NCBI GenBank assembly: GCA_035235625.1
Contig: CP141145.1
Span: forward strand, 26,290,563-26,354,562
Direction: 5' to 3'
Source of the DNA: Saururus chinensis
Taxonomy: Eukaryota; Streptophyta; Magnoliopsida; Piperales; Saururaceae
DNA length: 64,000 nucleotides
The notes under the pieces were generated by a model. It made no database searches. It was not told the origin of the DNA and worked only from the letters and a program-made list of their open reading frames with translations. Shown here in pieces: positions 14,455-27,810 of this stretch (within the stretch, counting starts at the first letter, position 1; each line of letters starts with the position of its first letter). The position numbers and the translations under genes are program-made.

Positions 14455-14684
14455 TTAATGTTCCTGAAAGTGGGTCAAGATGTTCATCTTTACTACTTTC
14501 TGCATGCATGGTGAAAACATTCGTGGAATAGCATAAACTAGCATATTACTACAAAGATTTCTGTTAAACTGGGTGGCTAAATTAGAAATTTTGTAAAAAA
14601 TTTAGAAATTTTGTTATTTTCTGCCAAATTAGCTCAAGAAAAATTATATTTTAAATTTTGACAATTTTCATAAACATGAAATTA

Positions 14685-14855
14685 TGTTTTAGGAATGTTA
14701 TTCTCAGATTTTTTACATTTTAGGCAGTTAATTTTTAGTTTGTTACATTAAGGAAAGTTATTTTTTAGTTTTTAACATTTTAGCCAGGTTGGTTTTTAGT
14801 TGTTTTATAATTTAGGTAAATTATAAATATATTTTTATATTTTAGGCAAGTTATT
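14685..14855. repeat. Degenerate AT-rich tandem repeat, about 40-bp unit
   Basis: Roughly four units share ACATTTTAGGCAAGTTA followed by TTTTTAGT. Units differ in length and by point changes, so the array is old. No link to a gene is visible. Confidence 0.55.
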
Positions 14856-15429
14856 TTTTTTAATCTCCTCTCTTTCCTATGCTTCTTCTTCTTCAATATT
14901 TTTTCTTCCTCTTTCTATACTTCAAAACTTTCCCAAAACTTTCCAAAACAAAACAAAATAAACTCGAAATGACTCTTCATAAAAATAACCAAAAACAAAA
15001 TGTTATTACTATGATGATTAAGGCATCCACCTAAAGTTATGTAGCTTAAACAGGGTCAAATTCCAAGTTTTGGTAAAATGGGGCACCATCTAGAGGTTCA
15101 CCTTAATGTAGCTAGTTGCTATAGGTATGAAGTTTTGCCTAGCGTTCGCATACGTGATAGTCTAGCTAAGCCGCGCAGCTAGCAGTCATTCTTTTCCTTT
15201 CCCACTCATAGGTGCAAAGGAAACACAAACAAAACAGCAACACAAGTCCGACCTGGTGCAAGGGTCTTCACTCAAGTTATATTTATGTCTGCTGAAATAC
15301 AAGATGGAGAGAGGGCAAGGGCTGATCCACCATGCTGAGAATTCTCCTCTCTGCTCCCTGGTTTGTTGTGTAGGAAAATTTGTCTCTCCTCAGCCATGGC
15401 TGTCCTGCTCTCCCCGTTCAGCCTGAAGC
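14856..15429. other. Intergenic, no gene seen
   Basis: Pyrimidine-rich patches (14870-14930) and unique-looking DNA. The weak open frame at 15272-15484 has no recognisable domain and is not called. Confidence 0.35.
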
Positions 15430-15830
15430 TGGTCGTCCATATGCTACTAGGAGTACAAAACCCACCTAATATAAGAGTCCTCACCCTGACTAACTCTCAA
15501 ACCATAAGCATTCTGCCCCCAGTATAGAATAGGAAACCTACAAGAGTCCATCTTCAACTAGAAGTACAGTACCATGCTACCTCCAAGAGTTTGTTAATCC
15601 AATGAAACCAGCCACTCCGACTCTTATCCGCCCTAGGAGTGTGACCAACCTGCCTGTGTGAGTCCTTTCCGTCCTATGAACCTGCTGCCCGGACTCCTAC
15701 TCAAACTAAGAGTGTAACAAACCAGCATAGGTGAATCTCGTCTGCATTAGGAGTACTTCCCTAAGTCTAAGTAGCGTCTAGCTTCGCTGAAAGAGTCCCG
15801 CCTACGTAAGGACTCCTACTCAGCATGTTC
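15430..15830. repeat. Degenerate AGGAGT-type repeat block
   Basis: The motif (A/T)AGGAGT or AAGAGT followed by a short spacer and CC(T/A)CC recurs roughly every 30-45 bases. The block resembles the worn minisatellites inside the long LTRs elsewhere in this window, so it may be part of an unrecognised LTR fossil. The call rests on motif recurrence only. Confidence 0.35.
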
Positions 15831-16298
15831 CGTAAGGCGAGTAGCTCATCCGAAACATCTCCTACGTTGTCCCAGCATCCGTCTATGCCTAAGGGGCTGC
15901 TACCAAATAAGGGGTAGCCGCTCCCTTTTTCCATCCAACAAATTAAAGGGCTCACACTAGCCTTCGTCAAGGTGGCCTCCTTTCACGGTATTTATTTCTA
16001 GTTACTCAACAAGTGTTGTCTCTTGTTTTGGTGCTTGCAGAATCCAAACATTATACAGGCGGAATCAAAGCCAGCCCTTGTAGATGCTTTCTCAGCCTCT
16101 CATCTTAGATGATCTATTGTTATTTGGTAGGGCTAAGTTACAAGAAGTTAAGAATCTCAAAAGCCTTGACAACTTCTACCTAATTACATGCCATCATGTG
16201 AATATTAATAAGGCCTCTATGTTATTTAGCCCAAATGTTGCTTCAGGAAAATCTTGTGTATAGTGTTTAAGGTTTGAAAGTGCGTAGTAGTGATTAAT

Positions 16299-17086
16299 GT
16301 TATACCCATGGAAGGCCGTATCGATACGCATGAGAGTATCGATGATTATGGATACGGGTACGCGCCGATGATACGCTTGGTACGCGCTGAAACGGGTATA
16401 AACCCTTTTATAAACATAAAAAAATATTATAACTAATAATATATTATTATAATACTTCTTTTAGAGCATAATAAAACCATATAATATCATATCAACCGAT
16501 ATGGGTATTCTAAAATTAATTCATTTAGAACCATATATTATTATGCTCTCCGTCCCATATTAATATTGGTCATTCTTTCCCACATTAAATACTTTAAAAT
16601 TAATTAATTTTTAAAATAAATAATATGCTTAATGTGAGTCTAAATTACATGTTTAAATAAATGTATATTTGTGGAGCACTATATGTAAAAAAAAGAATTA
16701 TGTAAATTATATGGACTTACCCGTATTGATCTCATATAATTTTAAAAATATTATTTTTAATATAATTAAAACTTAAACTTTTAAATAATTGGGGTTTGAA
16801 TTGTATTTGTATTTTTAAAAAAAAATTCAAAAAAAAATTTTTTTTCAAAAAAAAATTAATTTTTTTAATTAAAAAATTAATTTTTTTAATTAAAAAATTA
16901 ATTTTTTTAATTAAAATTTTTTTTTTAAATTTTAAAAATAATTTTAAAATATATTATCGATACGTATGTGCCGTATCGATACGATATGGCCGATACGGCC
17001 AATACATATCAAAAAAATATATAAGGGGCATATCGCCCCCTATACCATATCGGTATCGACCGATACGGCATTCCATGGTTATACCT
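16299..17086. mobile_element. Non-autonomous TIR element with CGATACGG-rich ends
   Basis: The left end TATACCCATGGAAGGCCGTA and the right end, read inverted (TATAACCATGGAATGCCGTA), match in about 18 of 20 positions. Both ends are followed by clustered CGATACG/GTATCGAT motifs. The AT-rich interior holds no transposase. The size, about 0.79 kb, suits a MITE or a small non-autonomous DNA transposon. The superfamily cannot be fixed without a clean target duplication. Confidence 0.65.
16830..16925. repeat. Self-complementary AATTAATTTTTTTAATTAAA tandem array
   Basis: Inside the TIR element, an approximately 22-base AT-only unit is repeated about three times. Each unit is nearly palindromic, so the block could extrude hairpins or slip during replication. 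Confidence 0.6.
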
Positions 17087-18631
17087 CATCTTAACCTTAT
17101 GTTTGTTGTTAAGCTTACTGTAACAAAAAATCAGGATAAATTGCTTTAGATTTCTTTTGGGAAAATATGTGGAAAAGCAAAGTTTACACGCTAAAAGTAA
17201 AAGAAGCTGGGGGACTGAACATTAAAAAACAAATGAGTTCAATGATGTACTGTTATGTAAAAAGGCATGAAAATTTATAATAATTGATCAAACCAAATGG
17301 GCCAAAATTATGAAACAAAAATACTTTGGAAAACAGTCCTTCCTTGAAGCAGGGTGCAGTCCATCTACTGACCAGGGTGGAAGATGCTAGGCCAGAGAAG
17401 GAAAGGCTAGACTTAGGTTGGCACATAGGAAATAAATCAAAATTACTAGATTTAGAAGACAAATGGTACCCTGCTTGCATTTCTCATCGTGGTTGTATAT
17501 GGAACAAAAGGGGTATAAAGTATAAAGTATTAATATAGGACAAAAGGAGTATAAAGTATAAAAGTGGAGGTATAGGATTTTTATTGACTACAATGACAAA
17601 GCTATGTTGTGTAGTATATGGAACAACAGGAATTGGGTAAATTTAGCAAGGGTAAAGTTAACATTCTAAGTGACTCATCGTGGTTGATGTCATTGCAAGA
17701 GTTACCCTTGCAATTTGCACTGTTAGAAAAAAAAAGGAGTTATCCTTGCATTTATATCAAAAAGAAAAAGGCAAAAAAAAAGTGGTGTCCATACATGGGC
17801 AAGAACCAAAGCTTCGTCATCTGGGCCTTCAATGCCATGGAATTCAATTTCTATGTGAAACAAGTAATCCTTGCATAGAGTAAGAACCCATCTTCGTCAA
17901 TTGGGTCTTCGACTCTATTTCCACGAGGCGTATTTATCTAAAAACGCGTAAAGATTTCATTTTAAAAAAAAAACATAAAGATGGTGAAGCTAACTACACC
18001 CATTTGCAGCCGCATGTGGAATTGGTTTTGTACTTCCTTTGTTAACAACTGCCTTAGCCGACGTTTCGTTGTAACTAGTTCAGTGTTCACACTTCAGATA
18101 ACTTGGACTGATTCAATTCACATTGTCCAGTTTGAAGAGCCCAACATATCTCTACTGCCTGATCTTTTTCAGGTAACTGAGGCATTACATCGTTGTCAAT
18201 AATTTCTGCCCATTCATACGAAGCACTGAAAAAAGTGTGCATATAGCAGCCTATCACAGCTATCAGGTTCAGGAGAACGAACTGGAACTAAGTACTTCTC
18301 TAATTTTTTGCTGTATGCAAGACCAGTATTTTCTAGTAGTGAATAATTTCATGATTACAAAACGAAGTTCTTGTGAAATCAAATGCATGCACCACACCTG
18401 GGGACGGGATTAACCGAGCATGAAGAGAATAGTTTCAGATCACCTTACCAGCTGATTTCGTTATATATTCTTACTATATGAAGTAGATCTTGCTGTTGTA
18501 ATGTTGTTGCCCACGAGGCACCCCCAAAACGATCTCCTCCAAACTTCCACATTCAATTCAGTTTGTTGCTGCTCGTCCAAGCTGTTACCAAGTCTTAAAT
18601 TGAGCAACTCCCTTCCCAGTTCCCACCCCTT
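17087..18631. other. Intergenic, upstream of the second protease gene
   Basis: No gene is supported. A short imperfect repeat of GGAGTATAAAGTATAAA occurs near 17510-17570. The final part is the promoter of the gene at 18710. Confidence 0.4.
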
Positions 18632-18636
18632 TATAA
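18632..18636 (+). promoter_or_regulatory. TATA box of the second cysteine protease gene
   Basis: TATAA is about 75 bp before the ATG at 18710, the same spacing as in the sister gene, and sits in a C-rich context. Confidence 0.6.
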
Positions 18637-18709
18637 GCCCCCATCCCTCCTCCCCCATCATCCCTATCTATCTCATCGATCAACTCTTCTAGATAAGAAG
18701 TCAGTCACA

Positions 18710-20209
<1,500 letters not shown>

Positions 20210-20719
20210 AATGACTTCCGCCGGATGCTTTTGGAGCCGGATCTTAATGGAGTGATGCATAATGCATCGCATGTACCCTTAGTGTGCAACATAAACTTGT
20301 CATACAGATTAGAGGGGAAATAAGAAGAATTGCCCTTGTTACCTGATTTATGAAATCAAAGAAAGAAGATTGAAAATTGGGCGTTAGCGTATTGACCATT
20401 TACAACGTATCAATTTTTATTTCTATTAAACCTCATATGTAATGCTATGAAAAAAATTAAACGCCCCTTACAAATTACTTACCTTGTGGGTTCACTGATG
20501 ACATGATGGGTCTGCAACCAGGACTCCTAACATTTCTCGTAAAGTTAACATTTCTCTTAAAGTTATCATTCCTTTTTTTAAAACAGTAAGTGGCCGAAGC
20601 TAAACTCTAATAATAAAAAAGATGGATACAAAATTTAAATCACATCAATAATTATGAGAATATAAAAGAGTACAAATTTCATTTAAAATAAAGAAAAAAA
20701 ATTAATTGCCTTTAACAAA
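20210..20719. other. 3' flank of the second protease gene
   Basis: The 3' UTR and downstream AT-rich DNA. No perfect AATAAA is seen close to the stop; AATAAG near 20319 is a possible variant signal. Confidence 0.4.
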
Positions 20720-20805
20720 TGAGGATTGTGATGTAGGGCTAAATTGATATGATAAATGTCGTTCGACCTATCAAAATTAAGGAAAAATAATAAAAAAAAT
20801 TCCTA
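20720..20805 (-). mobile_element. Inverted fragment of the 21-kb LTR-like sequence
   Basis: The stretch around GATGTAGGGCTAAATTGATA is related to the reverse complement of the LTR end at 26520-26580 (and 21510-21566). It shows that a second, inverted piece of the same family lies immediately next to the direct copy. Confidence 0.45.
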
Positions 20806-20889
20806 AATAATCAAAACAATACATAATATAACTTCTAGGAAAGCAAACTACTTAAAAGTTATTAATTTAAAGTTAATGATGTAAATTAG

Positions 20890-21566
20890 CTTAGTTTGAA
20901 ATATAATGAGCAATAGAATCAAAAGAGAAAAATATACCAAGTTCCCCTAAGCAATCGATTGGGATCCAAAGGTGATTAATCGCCTCTGGTGGAACTCCTT
21001 TGTAAAAATCAAACTGGGCAAAGGGCGATCGATTGGACATATAAGCAATCGGTCTACCGAAATAATCAATCAACACTATTTGCAGCATATTGTGAAACAA
21101 AGTCGACAATTAGTAATCGATTGCCCTATTTATCAATCTATATGTGATACAGTTTTTAACTTCATTTTAGATTAGAATTTGATTCTAAATAAGTTTCTTT
21201 TCAGTATTTTATTTTCCTAAAAATCTTAATTTCGTATTGTTTTGATTATTTAGGGATTTTTTTGTTAGTTTTCTTTGATTTTGATTAATTAGTCATAAGG
21301 TAATTATATATTAGATCTTTTATTTATAATTATATCAGTAGGAATTTTATAAATACTTAACTCTTTCATAAAAGTCATAGTTGATAAGTTTTGTGTTATT
21401 TGTTGAGATATTGAAGAAGTAAAAGAAAAAAAAATATTATTCTTTCACTTATATTTTCTCTATATTTTTTTTTGAATTTATTATTAAAATTTACAAGAGA
21501 GAAAGATTATATGCACCTATAGCCGGATTTGTCAAACAAAGTTTATCCCAACAATTCAACCTTGCA
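20890..21566 (+). mobile_element. LTR-like repeat, left member of a pair
   Basis: This aligns by eye with 26040-26577, with shared blocks such as GATTATTTAGGGATTTTTTT, TAGTCATAAGGTAATTA, CTCTTTCAT and the terminal CAATTCAACCTTGCA. It contains clustered AATCGATTG-type sites like other LTRs here. No coding sequence and no clear primer-binding site follows it. It is diverged from its partner, so the pair is old or consists of two independent insertions. Confidence 0.55.
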
Positions 21567-22915
21567 TCGGATTGGCGGCAACATAATAGTGAATTTTAGC
21601 TTCACGACACTTTAATATTTAAAATTTTGGTTTAGTTTCACCTCTAAATATTTAGGGTTGCATTACCTCCAAAATGCATAGACAATGTTATTATTGAGCA
21701 GTTTAATGAAAAAGTCAAATATGAATATGAGTTGCTACTTTTCAAAGAAAAGAATATGTTTAACCGATTGGTAATAATGAGACGGAGATAGGTCAATTCT
21801 TAGCAATTTGAACACTAAAAACATTAGTCAATTAGAGTAAGAACATTGAAAGAATAGGTAGTTTCTGCTCTCAACGGCAACTTCACATGGGACACAACGG
21901 TTTGTTCCCCATCATAAGTTAAAGAGTCTTCCATGATGCATTTGTCAAGAGACAAAAGAATGTCTAGTAATAAGGTATATGTTTGAACCACACCACCTTA
22001 GCCGAAGGCAAAGAGGGTCCCTTATTCCTGACAACATTTAAACATTATAAACCGATATCATTATCCAAGTCCTTTCACTCCTAACTTGTCAAATCTAACA
22101 TACTTTGCAGCATATACAAGAAGGTCGACTATTGCTGAAATATGCACTTGATTTATGTCAAACTTGAATCAAACTCATATCCAAGAACCACAGGAATTTT
22201 GACACATTGCCTCCCAGGATTTGGAGATGAATGGCCTTAAATCATAGTGGAGGAGACGAATCTTTATTCTATCAAATTTGTAAGGCTTTTGATTTGTGTC
22301 TAAATGTTTTTATCTCTAATCTTTTAGAAACTTTTTTTTAACCACTTAGAGACGGGTTATAGAGGGATAAGTAGCAATTGAAAGGGTAAGGATAACCGCA
22401 TAGCAATTACTGTGAACGTGCATCCATGAGGATACACTTACGTCCAACATTAACAATTAATTAGAAGATGATCTAGCTTGCCCAAATAAAAACTAGGTAG
22501 ATGTTAATTTTTCCGATCTCGATATAGGTAGCTGCCCCATTCAAGGGTTAAGATTATGCGTGTGGAGTAGGATGTTTGGATCGTGGAGTAGGAAAAGTAT
22601 TTTCCTTGTTAGTTTGTTATTTCTACAAGCCTCTCTCCTATCTTCACATTATCTACGTTTTCTCTATTGGTGATGACTAGAAATAGAAATTTAGGGACAG
22701 GCAAACGCCCCACACAATAATATTCTCTCCTTCCTAGTCCTATTTGTTTTTTAAGAGGAACCAAATGAAATTGTTAATGTGGGACAAAAGGACTAATAAT
22801 TGTTACTTTAGAAACTCTAGAACATTTAGCTTAATTCGATACATCACAAGTACACAACATTCAGGGTGTCATCTGTCCAGGGAAGAGAGATGAATATCTG
22901 TGCGTACACTATATA
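21567..22915. other. Non-coding interior between LTR-like repeats
   Basis: No gag or pol pattern was recognised. The DNA is AT-rich and shows no clear repeat. A short TTCTCTCCTTCCTAGTCC segment near 22724 resembles a MITE end. Confidence 0.35.
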
Positions 22916-23022
22916 TACTGCTTCTCTCCTATATTTATAGCTCTATTTAGTTTTTATAATGAACTTATTTTAGTTCATTTTAAAAAACTAAATAGAGCTA
23001 TTAATATAGAACATAGGGAGTA
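22916..23022. mobile_element. Short MITE with nearly complete hairpin
   Basis: The left arm, from TACTGCTTCTCTCCTATATT onward, pairs with the right arm ending ATAGAACATAGGGAGTA. The two arms share about 40 bases, including GCTCTATTTAGTTTTT. Total length is about 107 bp flanked by TA. The form fits the Stowaway-like family common in plants. Confidence 0.75.
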
Positions 23023-24045
23023 TTATGCACAACCAAACACTGAAGTTAAGCTTAATTACCATATTTGATGTGTGATATAATTCATATTAACCTTTTGGAA
23101 ATTAATATGGTAATATTTGGGTGCTCTAAGCGGCTAGCCCCTTTCTAATCAGACCATAAGGATTCAGACAGTACCCCTAGGTAAGGAAAGAAGAAATTTC
23201 TAGAAAACGATAAATCATCGTGCTAAGTATAATCTTGTATAGAAGAATACATATATTAATCAATCAAATTACAGCATTTGACAATTTATTTCCCAAAATA
23301 ACGAATCTTTACTGCCTGTTGCTAGTCCCAGTGGGAGGAGGAAGGCCCATTATGTCTACAAAGAATATCAACCCAAATCAAAAGCCACGGAATCAGCCAA
23401 CCCTAATCCCCTAGAGATAGGTCAAGCAAGTAAGGATTAAGCATGAGAGAACCGAATAGGCTAGAAGAAGCATGGGGTGGGAAGGCCGTACATGCACATC
23501 ACATTGTGCCACCGGCCGAAAACTGATTGAGCATGTGTCCAACAAAAATTTGATTAAACAATATGTGCAACATAATCCAGTGGCCAACCGTGCGACCTTG
23601 AACAACTCAAGGCAGGCGGAGGAGAAAGAGGAAAAGCACACACATCCGGTGGTCGGCCACCCTGCCCAATAAAACCAACATTATCTTATTGCCACCACAC
23701 ACTACACTCCACAGCCAACATGCACTCTCCCACAACGGACTGTATTAGAATAAGGCGGAGGACGAGAGCATCGAGTACAATGGAAAGGAAGGAGACGAAG
23801 GCTGTCGTCCTTGACTGCTGCCAGAACCAATGCATCCTTGCATGGGGAAGAGGGGGAGTGGCCAGCGCCATAGCCAACCCAGAAGAAGGTTGAGCAACGC
23901 CAGTTATGGGCCAAAACGGTGGCTGTCGGGCCTCGGCCTTCCTTTGTCGGCCTCTTTAAACGACCTGTTACTGTCAGCGTCTTAATTCTGTAATAAATTA
24001 GGGTCTCTCTATTCATAGCTGTAGTACTGTTAAAGAGAACCCAAA
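23023..24045. other. Intergenic, no gene seen
   Basis: Slightly GC-richer DNA between 23460 and 23960, probably an old repeat. Frames on both strands are short and give no family pattern. Confidence 0.35.
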
Positions 24046-24105
24046 ATCTGTCGCTAAAGATTTACTAGCTGTCGCTAAGTTATGTTTAGCGACAGTTTTA
24101 AGTGA
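24046..24105. repeat. CTGTCGCTAA inverted motif cluster (CACTA-type relic)
   Basis: Two CTGTCGCTAA copies are followed by the inverted TTTAGCGACAG. This is the same subterminal motif style as the CACTA fragment at 9240-9739. No CACTA terminus was found beside it. Confidence 0.45.
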
Positions 24106-26039
24106 AGTTCAGCAGGGGTATAAGAATAGACAGAACCAATAAATTATTACTATCCCATTTTGCTTGGATCAATATTGTTCATTAGAGTACTGTGAGTTCC
24201 TTTCTTGGTACATGAAATCGGACTACGAAGGTTGACCCACACTGAACAGTGAGAGAATCGTTGGCATGCCAGCCGTGGCGACGATGGCAAAAGCGTACTG
24301 ACCAAGTGGTATTAAATGCAGTTATGGTTGAATCAAGACAAGCCGGATCCGGACTCCGGGCGGGGGAGTTTTGCAGTCCCTGATCATTGCCAAATTTGCC
24401 ACCTACCGCCGCCGCCGCTGCTGCGGCCAGAAAAGGTAAGTGCGGAGTGTAATTTCACTTGGAACGAGGGAGAGGATCTTCGGCGTGAAGCTCATTTAGA
24501 TCATCGTCTTCCCCAAGTCCCACCATAGAATCTCCTGAGGATACTGAGTCTTTTAGTGCACCTCTTACCACTTAAACACAACTGTCAGTAGACTCAGTAC
24601 TGCAACCTGGCCTATAGGCATGTAGGACATTGCACTAATGCGAAAGAAAATGGCGAGGCATCGGCTCAAAGAAGTCATGGATTTCCAGTTTTAGGTTTCC
24701 ATTAATTTTGCCCTTAATGAGGGGGGTTGATTAGTGTGTTTGGGGCTGGCAACAAGTGCATTGTGTGTGCCCAAGGAGGCCCATCTCAGCCCTCTGGTGG
24801 GATCGAAAATATTTTATTTCTGAGATAAACTTAACAAAACATTCTAATTTAGAGCTTTGGCCCTATCCACCTGGTTAAGTAAGTTCTTTACGGCTGAGTC
24901 AAACTAGTTTCCACATCTCCAATGTTCTCTGTAATGTGGTGATTCCCATTGTTGTAGAAAAAATTAATAATTTATTTTTTGCTAGCCCTTATTTAGGAGA
25001 AAGTATCGAACTGCTCTACCATGTGGCTGTGTATACGTCTATTTATATTTAAACACGTAAACTAAACTTACTTAATTTTAAATACGGATAAATTAATTAA
25101 ATGTATCACCCATAAAAAAGACATATCTACCATATAGTATGTACACGGTTCTACTTAATAAAATTTTCTTCTTTAGGCTTCTTACCCTTTTATTAGGAAC
25201 CATAAATATCTACCATTTAAATACATACAGAATAAATGAGGTGGGTATGAGGTTTAAAAAGGAGCGGCAAAAAATGTATGCAAAATTAAAATGTCAATTT
25301 AGTTTGAGCTTTGCTAAACTGACAGCCAACACTATTTATAATTCTTCTAAAAAGTATTTTTTAAAGTAAATAATGCTAGCTACTTCAGCTTGTGCATCAG
25401 ATCACTTGTTGTTCGTGCACCACAATAAAGTTATAGTCATGGTAGAATGTATCGGTCAATACATATGTGTATTGGCTTACATGTACCGGCTAGCATTGGT
25501 CAACATCAATAGGAGCGTGGATTGTATTGAATCTACATTAAGTAATTGATTAGAATCCACAACTTTACCAAGATCTTAACTTTCTATTTTGAAGCCACTA
25601 ATAGAACCCCTCTAATATTACTACAGTATGAATTTTATATTTAGTAACATAAAAATTCATATAACTAAATATAAAATTCATATAGACACGTAACAACTAA
25701 GGCAAAATATAAATCGCCTCTTTCCCATATTGATTGTCACAAATTGCATTCTTGTGTTAGAGGAAGCAACAATATACTCTAAATAAGCCTTTGATGCAAT
25801 ATTGATGATCTCTCAAAGGTGAAGTGTCAATAGTTTTCTATTTAGTGATCTCATCTTTCATGAAATCAATCCCTTTCTAGTATTGTATAAGAATATGTGA
25901 AGCTTAATATGTCTAAAAATACATGAGAACGTTCTTTTGTTGATATTATCTAAGTGACAAAATACGGGTACGATAATAGTATGACTAGGTGATGTAGACT
26001 ACTTGGCCTTGATATATATTGAGCATTGGGATTGCATAA
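24106..26039. other. Intergenic, no gene seen
   Basis: A GC-rich patch with CCG repeats at 24400-24425 precedes a GTAAGT-like site, so it could be a gene-fragment relic. The remainder is AT-rich. An ATACATATGTGTATTGG-type repeat lies near 25460. Nothing coding can be supported. Confidence 0.35.
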
Positions 26040-26577
26040 AGAAAAATCATAATTTTCTCTCTAGTAATCGATTGGCATTTGAAACGGTTTAGTATAAAAT
26101 GAAGCTAAGAGCTAGTGATCAATCGATATGTCTAGCGATCAATCTTTTTACAGTGTTATAGTTCCAAAATTCTATTTGGATAAGGATTTGAATTCAACTT
26201 GATTTCTTTTAAATCTTTTACTTTCTTAAGAATCTTTATTCCGTATTACTTTGATTATTTAAGGATTTTTTTATTAATTTTTCTTAATTTTAATTAGCTA
26301 GTCATAAGGTAATTAAAGATTGGATTTGTTTATTTATAATTATGTCATTAGGGGTTGTATAAAAGCATGACTCTTTCATGGAGGCAATAGTTCTATATTT
26401 TTTCTCATATTTTGAATAATAATAAGAAGAAGAAGAACATAATTTTGTCTCCTTTATTTTTTTCTATTTTTTGTAAATTTATCATTAAAATTTACAAAAG
26501 AAAAGGGTTGTGTGCACCTATAACTAAATTTGTTAAATGACATTCATCCCATCAATTCAACCTTGCATCACTAGGTA
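26040..26577 (+). mobile_element. LTR-like repeat, right member of a pair
   Basis: Partner of 20890-21566, ending in the same CAATTCAACCTTGCA. It contains GATCAATCGATATG sites, a TATA-like TATAAAAGC near 26355 and a GAAGAAGAAGAAC run. With no coding interior, the 5-kb unit between the two may be a broken non-autonomous element. Confidence 0.55.
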
Positions 26578-27392
26578 TGAAGTATAAAAAAAATGACAAA
26601 AATTACAAAGTTCAAAAAAATTATGAAAAGTAATGCATTATAATAAAATAAAAAATTAGTAAATGTAAAAACTAATTTTCTTTTAGAGTATAGGCATCCA
26701 TAAAATTATGTAGCCCAAAATATACAAAAAAATGCATATTAAACAAGAAAAACATGTATTAAATATAGGGATGCCCTACTCGGGTCAGGTATATGGTAAA
26801 ACTTGATGCGACCTTAATTGGGTTGGGATTTGATTTCTAAATTCATCCTGATTAGTTGTTTGGGTTGGTTCGGGTCTCAGGTGATCCAACATGACTTGAG
26901 CTAATTATAGTTATACATATAAAATTTTGAAAGTTTTCTTTGTACATTGATAAAATATGACTCAACTTTAATAAGTTGGGTTTAGGTTTCCAAATTCAAC
27001 CTAAATAGCTATTTGGGTTGATTGCGTGCTTTAAACTTTGATTCAAAAGAAAGAAACCATGTGGGGTTACCATTTCTTAAATGATGTTAGATTCAGGTTT
27101 TCCCCAACCAATGGCATCTCTATTAAATGAGGGAAATGCTTATTATTATAAAAAAGATTATTACTATAAATAATATGGTAAAAATGTTGCATACACATAT
27201 AAATCAGCTATAAAACCCATACTTTGTCATTTAGGCTATCATTACTCGTATTTGACACTAGAGGTGGAACCAATCCGTGTAGATTATGGATTTATTTATC
27301 TATTGAGTGATACCATATTATTACTCATAGATACATATTGATACTAATCATCATTATGTATTGGTTTGTAGTCCTACAATAGTGTATTTTCG
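26578..27392. other. Intergenic, no gene seen
   Basis: AT-rich. The part 26770-27030 repeats TTGGGTT/CGGGTC motifs (GGGTTGGTTCGGGTCTC), a style typical of small plant interspersed repeats. No boundaries are visible. Confidence 0.35.
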
Positions 27393-27810
27393 ATGGAGTC
27401 TTCAACTTTATTTGTATTTATAATTAATATGTATCAACAATGGGAATATTCATGCAGCTCTTCTTTTAAAATTTTGTTCATTATATATGTTATTTTCATT
27501 TGGTTAGAGAGAAATAGTATCTTTATTAATAAAGGAGCAAATAAATGCAAATTGACTAGATCTAGAATTTCTCATACGTACCTTGCTTTAGTTGCTTTTG
27601 GACTCAAAAACAATTTATTATTCGTCATTGATCATTCTTTGCTGATTTTTAGTTGGATTGGTGGGATATCTTCTTGGGAATTTTTTATTCCATGTTTTTG
27701 AATTGGTCTTCTTCTATTCTCTTTAGAGGGGATTGCTTGTACTGATTTTTTTTATGTGCCCTCTTCTTTTTTTTTGCTTGATAAAATTTCCAATTAGAAA
27801 AAAAAAAAAA
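27393..27810 (+). mobile_element. LINE 3'-end fragment with poly(A)
   Basis: An open stretch contains IWLERNSIFINK, matching the (W)LERNxRIFxNK signature at the C terminus of plant LINE reverse transcriptases. It then runs into a T/C-rich 3' UTR-like tail and a 12-base A run at 27799-27810. The 5' part is missing, as expected of a 5'-truncated insertion. No target duplication could be confirmed. Confidence 0.5.

Noticed and set aside
15000-15080. tRNA-like segment (GGGTCAAATTCC)
   Set aside because: No acceptor or anticodon stem can be drawn around it.
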